DNA of 11,962 bases from an uncultured Erysipelotrichaceae bacterium (GTDB lineage: Bacteria; Bacillota_I; Bacilli_A; Erysipelotrichales; Erysipelotrichaceae), in assembly GCA_934725085.1 (NCBI GenBank), contig CAKVAL010000042.1:1-11962 (forward strand), read 5' to 3'. The notes below the pieces were generated by a model. That model was not told the origin of the DNA and made no database searches. It saw only the letters and a list, made by a program, of their open reading frames with translations. Of the stretch, positions 1 through 4,574 are shown piece by piece; positions within the stretch are counted from its first letter, which is position 1; each line of letters starts with the position of its first letter. Both the position numbers and the translations under genes were made by a program.

Positions 1-77
1 GTACTAACAATCAAATTGAAGCTGTTGGGTAAAATAATGTGTCGTTTTGTGGGTAAATTATTGTGTCGTTCTACACA
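1..77. mobile_element. Probable terminal end of an IS21-family insertion sequence (element lies left of the window)
   Basis: Two direct repeats of 20 bp lie at 27-46 and 51-70. Both have the form GGGTAAAWTAWTGTGTCGTT (W = A or T), match at 18 of 20 positions and have a 24-bp period. They are followed by a CA dinucleotide at 74-75 or 76-77. On the minus strand this reads TGTAGAACGACACAATAATT and onward, that is, TG followed by two tandem GACACA...TTTACCC units. Tandem short repeats just inside a TG/CA terminus are the known layout of IS21-family ends, and the wording resembles ends I recall from Firmicute members. A short open frame ends with TAA at 30-32 and could be the last codons of the element's second gene (istB), but nine residues are too few to tell. 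The transposase genes and the other end are not in the window, so this is an inference from the end structure. Confidence 0.5.
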
Positions 78-87
78 AAGAGAACAG

Positions 88-104
88 ATATGCTACTAGC
101 ATAT
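88..104. repeat. Perfect 17-bp palindrome, possible operator
   Basis: ATATGCTA-C-TAGCATAT is a perfect dyad of two 8-bp arms around a single central base. It sits between the IS-like end and the promoter region, about 100 bp upstream of the extended -10 at 207-212. Its size and symmetry fit a binding site for a dimeric regulator. No regulator gene is in the window, so the partner is unknown. Confidence 0.4.
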
Positions 105-141
105 TGAGTTTATGCTTGATTTGGAGTAGAATAATTGGGCT

Positions 142-159
142 AAAAGTTTAGTAACTTTT
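142..159. repeat. Short inverted repeat upstream of the promoter
   Basis: AAAAGTT (142-148) and AACTTTT (153-159) form a perfect 7-bp inverted repeat around a 4-base centre. It lies 30 to 60 bp upstream of the candidate P1 promoter. It is too AT-rich and too poor in trailing T to be a good terminator. It could be an operator half of the control region or chance in an AT-rich sequence. Confidence 0.25.
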
Positions 160-181
160 TGTGCATAAGTAACATACTTCT

Positions 182-212
182 TTAAAAAGTCGGGGGGGGG
201 GTATGTTATAAT
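182..212 (+). promoter_or_regulatory. Candidate promoter P1 with a G10 tract in its spacer
   Basis: A perfect -10 hexamer TATAAT lies at 207-212 with an extended -10 TG at 204-205. A run of ten G fills 192-201. The best -35-like match upstream is TTAAAA (182-187, 4 of 6), which gives a 19-bp spacer. TTTAAA at 181-186 would give 20 bp. The spacer is thus too long by 2 to 3 bases, and loss of 2 to 3 G would restore 17 bp. Homopolymer G runs of this length are prone to slippage, so promoter strength may vary between cells. An 8-bp inverted repeat (170-177 and 201-208) flanks the G run and overlaps the -10. Promoter activity is inferred from motifs only. Confidence 0.5.
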
Positions 213-249
213 CGTTATGTAAATATTTGTCACATATTAGCCTTGATTT

Positions 250-278
250 TTGAGATAAGACTGTGTCAAAGTTATAAA
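250..278 (+). promoter_or_regulatory. Candidate promoter P2 (TTGAGA-17-TATAAA)
   Basis: TTGAGA (250-255, 5 of 6 to the sigma-A -35) and TATAAA (273-278, 5 of 6 to the -10) are separated by exactly 17 bp. Transcription would begin near 285, giving a leader of about 180 bases before the first gene. By spacing this is a better classical promoter than P1. Its -10 lies inside the left arm of the central stem of the nested inverted repeat, so P1 and P2 transcripts would carry different parts of that structure. Confidence 0.4.
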
Positions 279-286
279 AAAATTAG

Positions 287-316
287 GGGCCCTTTTAATA
301 CAGGGCTTGGGTTTTT
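287..316 (+). terminator. Weak attenuator-like hairpin
   Basis: GCCCT (289-293) pairs with AGGGC (302-306), and two G-U pairs extend the stem to 287 and 308. A T run follows at 312-316 after GGG. The three G between stem and T run make it a poor intrinsic terminator on its own. In the longer P1 transcript the T run pairs with AAAAA at 276-280 in the middle stem, so the two folds compete. This is compatible with attenuation ahead of the operon but is not strong evidence for it. Confidence 0.25.
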
Positions 317-349
317 ATACACTTTTGACTAAAATATGTGACATTTATA

Positions 350-466
350 AGGGGAGCAAGCAACATTTTCATTCATTTTTTCAACATTTATTTTTTGCAT
401 TGTTTTTCCCAATTAGTTTATTAAATTAAAAGAAAGTAGAGAGGTATCAAAAGAAAATAGTAATTT
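350..466 (+). other. Leader remainder, no gene seen
   Basis: This stretch is T-rich up to about 420 and then A-rich. A GGGGAG at 351-356 resembles a ribosome binding site, but no start codon with a useful reading frame follows it. AGAGAGG at 438-444 is the only other purine-rich match before the first gene and lies 22 bases from its ATG, farther than usual. An in-frame TAA at 461-463 prevents an earlier start for that gene. Confidence 0.5.
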
Positions 467-1321
467 ATGAAAAAAGTTTTATTAATTATAATTTGTATAT
501 TGTGCGTTGTTGGTGTTGTAGTAACCAATTTTTCTTTTGATAAGAAAGCACCTACTATTAATGTTAAACAAAAGCCAGAGATTTCATGTTCATTGTCTTA
601 TGATGACTTAACCAAGTATGCTGAGGCAAGTGATGATAATTTGAAATCTTTTTTTGTGGAAGAGAGAACTTTGAGTGATATAGCTAATAATGGTTATGTT
701 ACTTATGTTGCGATTGATGAGGCTAATAACATAACTAAGGAGAAGGTTGGTGTTGATGTTGATAGGGAATTGACTACTTATCATATCATTTTGCTTCAAC
801 CATTAAGAGCACAGATTCATGATACTTTTAAGACAAGTGAATACTTGAAGCTTGTTAATAGCTGTGGTTGGGAGATTAATGACACTTTCAATATTGAGGG
901 TGTTAACTATGATCTTAAGGGTGAATATGATGTAAAAGTTACTGCTAAAAACCATAGTGAAGTAGAACCACTTGTTACAACTATTGAAGTAGATGATCTT
1001 AAGGCTCCTACGATTAATTTAATTCAAGAGAGAATTGAAACAAGCAGTGGTCTTTATTTCTCTGATGAATGGTTTTTAAGAAATGTTGAGTCAGTAGAAG
1101 ATGATAATGATGATGGTGAAGAGTTAAAGAATAGAGTTACTACTAACTGGGAAGATGTAATGTTTCCTAAGTATGGTGGTTATGTAGAGTCAGAGGGTAC
1201 TTATACAATTACCTATAAAGTTACTGATTCTGAGGGTAATACGGGTACAAGTACTTTGCGTTTAACTTTAAGGAAACAACAAGTAGAGTATAAGGAGAAT
1301 ACGGAGGAGACTAATGAATAA
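467..1321 (+). CDS. Membrane-anchored bacterial Ig-like domain protein, first gene of the operon
   Basis: The protein has 284 residues. An N-terminal signal or anchor helix (residues 4-19, preceded by KK) has no clear lipobox, so it is probably a membrane-anchored extracellular protein. The rest looks like about three Ig-like (DUF5011/Big-type) units. KAPTINV near 27 and KAPTINL near 179 start similar units, and the last ends in a GTYTITYKVTDSEGNTG stretch typical of these folds. An acidic patch, EDDNDDGEE, lies near 212-220. No catalytic motif is seen. The ATG is forced by an in-frame TAA just upstream, although the nearest good ribosome binding site (438-444) is distant. The gene overlaps cpsC by 8 bases, so the two are probably translationally coupled. 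A role in polymer export, binding or surface retention is inferred from position only. Confidence 0.75.
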   Translation: MKKVLLIIICILCVVGVVVTNFSFDKKAPTINVKQKPEISCSLSYDDLTKYAEASDDNLKSFFVEERTLSDIANNGYVTYVAIDEANNITKEKVGVDVDRELTTYHIILLQPLRAQIHDTFKTSEYLKLVNSCGWEINDTFNIEGVNYDLKGEYDVKVTAKNHSEVEPLVTTIEVDDLKAPTINLIQERIETSSGLYFSDEWFLRNVESVEDDNDDGEELKNRVTTNWEDVMFPKYGGYVESEGTYTITYKVTDSEGNTGTSTLRLTLRKQQVEYKENTEETNE

Positions 1322-2051
1322 CGATATTAATAATCAAGAGACAATTGACTTGTTACAATTGTTTGTGATTGCTAAGCAAAACTTATTATTGTTTATTACA
1401 ATTTGTTTTGTGTGTGTGGCTGGAGCTTTTTGTGTTACTAAGTTCTTTATTAAAGAAGAATTTACTGCAGAGGCTAAGATGATTATTGTTCAAAAGAGTG
1501 ACAAAACAACTAGTCAACAGAATTACACTTATTCAGATGTTCAATTGTCTCAAAAGTTAGCTAGTACTTATAATGAAATTATTATGTCTGAGGCTATTTC
1601 AGATACTGTTATTAATAATTTAGACTTAGATACAAAGTACAACATAACAAATGATAATTTCTCTAAGATTGTAACTGTATCTAGTGCTAATAATACTGAG
1701 GTAATGAATATTAAGGTTGTTACAAATGATCCTGAGTTGTCGGCTGATATAGCTAATGAGATTGTTCGTGTGTTTGAGAAGAAGATTTATGACATTATGC
1801 AGATTGAAAATGTTACTTCTTTATCAGAGGCTAAGGTGCCTACTAAGAAGTCAGGTCCTAGTACTACAAAGAATTGTGCTTTAGGTTTAGTCATGGGTGT
1901 TGTTATATGTGGCGCTATTGCGGTTATTATTCTTTTGACTGATACAAAGGTTAAGTCTGAAGAGGATGTTAAGAAGATTTTTGATTCTTCTAAGATTCAT
2001 ATTATTGGAAATATTCCTGAGTTAAGTATTAAGGAGGAAGATTATGACTAA
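1314..2051 (+). CDS. cpsC: CpsC/Wzd-type polysaccharide co-polymerase and kinase activator
   Basis: The protein has 245 residues with the Wzz-like layout: an N-terminal helix (about 24-45), an extracellular region with heptad-like helices, a proline-containing stretch before the second helix (AKVPTKKSGPS, 173-183) and a second helix (188-208). A short cytoplasmic tail follows. In Gram-positive cps systems this protein controls chain length, and its tail activates the separate BY-kinase, which here is the next gene. There is no ATP-binding domain, as expected for the split Firmicute form. A strong binding site, GGAGGAG (1303-1309), precedes the ATG, which lies inside the end of the previous gene. 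It overlaps cpsD by 8 bases. Confidence 0.93.
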   Translation: MNNDINNQETIDLLQLFVIAKQNLLLFITICFVCVAGAFCVTKFFIKEEFTAEAKMIIVQKSDKTTSQQNYTYSDVQLSQKLASTYNEIIMSEAISDTVINNLDLDTKYNITNDNFSKIVTVSSANNTEVMNIKVVTNDPELSADIANEIVRVFEKKIYDIMQIENVTSLSEAKVPTKKSGPSTTKNCALGLVMGVVICGAIAVIILLTDTKVKSEEDVKKIFDSSKIHIIGNIPELSIKEEDYD

Positions 2052-2814
2052 TAAGGAAAAAGAAATAAGTATTCCAACTGTTGAAGATACTAGTAAGAAG
2101 TTTCCTACTCCTTCTGATAATTTAGTTACTATGTTGGCTCCTGAGAGTGCTGAGGCTGAGGCTTTTAGAATTCTTAGAACAAATATTGCCCTTAGAGATT
2201 ATGATAAGAATCTTAAGACTATTAATGTTATTTCTTCTACCGCTGGTGAATCTAAGTCTACTACTATTACTAACTTAGCTTATGTATATAGTCAATTAGG
2301 TAAGAAGGTATTACTTATTGACATGGACCTTAGAGCTTCTTCTTTACACAAGAAGTTTAAGCTTAAGAATAAGTTGGGTGTTAGCGAAGTGGTTGCGAAT
2401 GAGTGTTCATTTAATGATGCGGTTATTCACTATACTAATAAGTTGGATATTCTTTTAGCTGGTAAGAAGAATCCTTATGCGAGTGAGCTTGTTCAATCTA
2501 GAGCTTATAAGAAGTTCTTGGATGCGTTAAAAGAGGTATATGACATTATTCTTTTAGACTGTCCTCCTATTGGTCTTGTTTCTGATGGCTTGTTCTTGTC
2601 TTCGTTATGTGATGGAACATTACTATGTGTAGCATGTAATGTGGTAGATAAGAAGGAATTAGAGAAGACTAAGGACATGTTAAATGGTTTAGAGAAGGTT
2701 AATATCCTTGGTATTGTCATGACTCGTGTTCCTCGTGTTAAGAAGTATTATGGTAGTTCTTATGGTTATGGCTATGGTTATGGTTATGGTCAAACTAAGA
2801 AGAAGGGCAAATAA
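2044..2814 (+). CDS. cpsD: CpsD/Wze-type BY-kinase (tyrosine autokinase)
   Basis: This is a cytoplasmic tyrosine autokinase of 256 residues that works with CpsC. Motifs seen in order are ExxRxxR (E39, R42, R45) used for ring assembly, Walker A SSTAGESKST (64-73, K71), Walker A' LLIDMDLR (90-97), Walker B IILLDCPP (168-175) and a C-terminal tyrosine cluster (Y235, Y236, Y240, Y242, Y244, Y246, Y248). The usual GxGKST reads GESKST, with serine before the lysine. The lysine and the Walker A' and B aspartates are intact, so it is probably active. The tail is coded by five in-frame TATGGY hexamers. AAGGAGG at 2031-2037 lies 6 bases before the ATG. Lysine is coded AAG 28 times and AAA 3 times. Its stop overlaps the start of cpsB (TAATG). 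Confidence 0.95.
   Translation: MTNKEKEISIPTVEDTSKKFPTPSDNLVTMLAPESAEAEAFRILRTNIALRDYDKNLKTINVISSTAGESKSTTITNLAYVYSQLGKKVLLIDMDLRASSLHKKFKLKNKLGVSEVVANECSFNDAVIHYTNKLDILLAGKKNPYASELVQSRAYKKFLDALKEVYDIILLDCPPIGLVSDGLFLSSLCDGTLLCVACNVVDKKELEKTKDMLNGLEKVNILGIVMTRVPRVKKYYGSSYGYGYGYGYGQTKKKGK
2761..2790 (+). repeat. Hexanucleotide tandem repeat (TATGGY)x5 inside cpsD
   Basis: Five consecutive copies of TATGGT or TATGGC code for five Tyr-Gly pairs in the autophosphorylated tail of the kinase. Because the unit is six bases, gain or loss of a copy keeps the frame and changes the number of tyrosines. Four copies are TATGGT and the second is TATGGC. Confidence 0.85.
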
Positions 2815-3545
2815 TGGTTGATATTCATTGTCATATTTTGCCTAATGTCGATGATGGCTCAAATAGTTTAGAATTATCAAGACAATTATTAATAAACGCA
2901 TATAAAGAGGGGATTGATGCAGTGTGCATCACTCCTCATTTTATGCGTTTAAATGAATATAAGATTAAAAGAAATGAATTGGCTAAGCTTTTTAATGAGT
3001 TTGAAGAGAGTGTAAAGGATATACCTGTTGATTTATATTTGGGTAATGAACTATATATTGATAGTGAATTAGATACTTTATTGTTAAATAAAGAGATATG
3101 TTCTTTAAATGATTCTAGATATGTTTTAGTAGAGTTTCCTTTTAATAACTATAAAAAGGAATACGATGAATATCTATATAACATATCACTTCAATATAAG
3201 ATTATTATTGCTCATCCTGAAAGATATCAATATGTTCAAGAGAATTGTGATTTCGTAAATAGATGGTTAAAAGAAGGGTATTCTTTACAGTGTAATCAAG
3301 GTTCTTTGAACCATAAACAAACAAAGAATGTGATGTTTAAGCTTATTGAACAGGGTAAGGTGTCTTTTATTTGTTCTGATGCACATAATGAATATAGACC
3401 TTTAACACTTATTGATACATATAACACTATATGTAAGAAGTTCAATAAGGAGACAGCTGATGTTCTTTTCAAGGAGAATGCTCTTAGAGTATTAAGGGAT
3501 GAGGATCTTATTAAATTAAAACCTGTGAAGAAGAAGTTATTTTAA
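2814..3545 (+). CDS. cpsB: CpsB/Wzh-type PHP-family tyrosine-protein phosphatase
   Basis: This is a metal-dependent phosphatase of 243 residues, the usual length for CpsB/YwqE. It removes phosphate from the CpsD tyrosine tail and so sets the cycle of polymer synthesis. The PHP metal ligands are visible: HCH (H5, H7), D13/D14, H42 in TPHF, E79 in GNEL, E107 in VEFPF, H134 in AHPER and D189-H191 in SDAH. There is no signal peptide, so it is cytoplasmic. It starts with a 1-base overlap to cpsD (TAATG) and only a weak AAGGG ribosome site, so it probably relies on re-initiation after cpsD. Confidence 0.94.
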   Translation: MVDIHCHILPNVDDGSNSLELSRQLLINAYKEGIDAVCITPHFMRLNEYKIKRNELAKLFNEFEESVKDIPVDLYLGNELYIDSELDTLLLNKEICSLNDSRYVLVEFPFNNYKKEYDEYLYNISLQYKIIIAHPERYQYVQENCDFVNRWLKEGYSLQCNQGSLNHKQTKNVMFKLIEQGKVSFICSDAHNEYRPLTLIDTYNTICKKFNKETADVLFKENALRVLRDEDLIKLKPVKKKLF

Positions 3546-3548
3546 GAT

Positions 3549-4550
3549 ATGAAAAATAGAACTAAGAAAATATTAATTGTTATATTAAGCATACTTATAG
3601 TTATATCTGGAGCATATCTAGCTATTAACTTATATGCTGATTCTCTACTTAATAAGATGAATAGGGGAGAAGTAATTAAGAAGGAAGATGCCAATATCAA
3701 TGAAGACATTGTCAAAGTAAAAGAAGCTCATAAGGTCTTTAACTTTGTGTTGTTTGGTGTAGATTCGAGCACCGGTAATGACCAAGGTGAAAGTGAACGC
3801 AGTGATGCGATGAAAGTTATTTCTCTTGATTATACTGATAAGAAAATAAAGATTACCAGTGTCGAAAGAGATGTGGTGGCTTACTTCCCTGGTGATTATC
3901 AAGGTTACGGTCATTATAACTGGGCTTATTGGTTTGGTGGCCCTACATTAGCTATTCAAACACTTAACTATAATTTAGATTTAGATATTACTAATTATGT
4001 TTCTATTTCTTTTGCCGGTTTAGAGAACGTAGTGAATGAAGTAGGCGGTGTTGATATTTACTTAAGCAATGCAGAAGCAAGTGTCTTAGGTTTATATGCT
4101 GGTAATAATCATCTATCAGGATCACAAGCGTTAGCTTATTGTCGTATTCGTAAGATAGATTCAGATTATTCAAGAATGGAAAGACAGAATGCAGTAATCC
4201 AAGCTATAGTAAGTAAGTTTTCATCACTTGGGTTTACGGATATGTTGAATGTGGTTGTATCACTTTTACCTTATGTATCTACTAACTTTACAAATGATCA
4301 AATTAAGACTTATTTATATGACATTATAGGTTTTGATTTGAATAATATTGAAACTTATAAGTTGCCAAGTGGTGGTTATGATGATACTTTGAATTGTCCA
4401 GGTTTTGGTGGTTATTTATTAAGAAGCTATAGTGATCAAGTAATAGAGTTACATAAAAATATCTATTCTATTGATGACTATAAGCCATCTAAGACAGTAA
4501 TGGATAATGAGAAGAATACATACGATAAGTATGGTTATCCAAATAAATAA
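3549..4550 (+). CDS. LytR-CpsA-Psr (LCP) family phosphotransferase
   Basis: This is a membrane protein of 333 residues with one N-terminal helix (about 8-28) and an extracellular LCP domain. Family motifs are present: FVLFGVDS (67-73), ERSDAMKVISLD (83-94, with R84 and D86), SVERDVV (104-110, with the R107-D108 pair) and the AYCRIR...DYSRMERQ stretch (196-213, with R199, R201, R209 and R212). LCP proteins move undecaprenyl-linked polymer onto peptidoglycan or other wall acceptors, so the product of this operon is probably wall-attached rather than only secreted. It lies three bases after cpsB with a weak ribosome site, suggesting coupling. The region after the core (270-333) is less conserved. 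The exact acceptor cannot be read from sequence. Confidence 0.92.
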   Translation: MKNRTKKILIVILSILIVISGAYLAINLYADSLLNKMNRGEVIKKEDANINEDIVKVKEAHKVFNFVLFGVDSSTGNDQGESERSDAMKVISLDYTDKKIKITSVERDVVAYFPGDYQGYGHYNWAYWFGGPTLAIQTLNYNLDLDITNYVSISFAGLENVVNEVGGVDIYLSNAEASVLGLYAGNNHLSGSQALAYCRIRKIDSDYSRMERQNAVIQAIVSKFSSLGFTDMLNVVVSLLPYVSTNFTNDQIKTYLYDIIGFDLNNIETYKLPSGGYDDTLNCPGFGGYLLRSYSDQVIELHKNIYSIDDYKPSKTVMDNEKNTYDKYGYPNK

Positions 4551-4574
4551 TTAATTTAAAGGGGAGATATGAAT

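Larger units (their letters stand above)
220..349 (+). other. Nested inverted-repeat structure in the operon leader
   Basis: Three stems lie one inside another. The outer stem pairs 228-238 with 333-343 (11 bp perfect, TGTCACATATT and its complement). The middle stem pairs 265-280 with 312-329 (16 bp with two single-base bulges at 320 and 323). The inner stem pairs 287-293 with 302-308 (7 bp including two G-U pairs, 8-base loop). In RNA from P1 this would make one long rod-like hairpin ending about 120 bases before the first start codon. It may be a regulatory leader RNA, a small palindromic mobile element (MITE-like), or a small invertible segment carrying P2. No known riboswitch class is recognised. 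Confidence 0.45.

Noticed and set aside
27..70. CRISPR-like repeats
   Set aside because: Only two 20-bp units with a 4-base gap; the spacing is far too short for spacers and fits an IS end better.
1..99. Open frame from base 1 to TAG at 97-99
   Set aside because: It runs through the direct repeats and gives a basic, non-repeating string with no recognisable motif; it is probably not coding.
104..132. TTGAGT-17-TAGAAT as a promoter
   Set aside because: The spacing is ideal, but the -35 matches only 4 of 6. Such pairs are common by chance in AT-rich DNA and it overlaps the edge of the palindrome.
325..351. TTGACT-15-TATAAG as a third promoter
   Set aside because: The hexamers match well, but the 15-bp spacer is short and both parts belong to the right arm of the leader structure. 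It is not listed as a feature.
351..420. Small leader peptide after GGGGAG
   Set aside because: No ATG or GTG follows. The only frames begin at ATT or TTG and give short phenylalanine-rich strings without support.
608..799. Minus-strand open frame of 63 codons inside the Ig-like gene
   Set aside because: It overlaps a well-supported gene, has low complexity and no ribosome binding site; it is a shadow frame. The same applies to minus-strand frames at 2505-2720, 3645-3914, 8179-8421, 9260-9457, 10312-10539 and 11577-11801.
1341..1362. ACAATTG/CAATTGT inverted repeat near the start of cpsC
   Set aside because: Only 7 bp, AT-rich and inside coding sequence; expected by chance.
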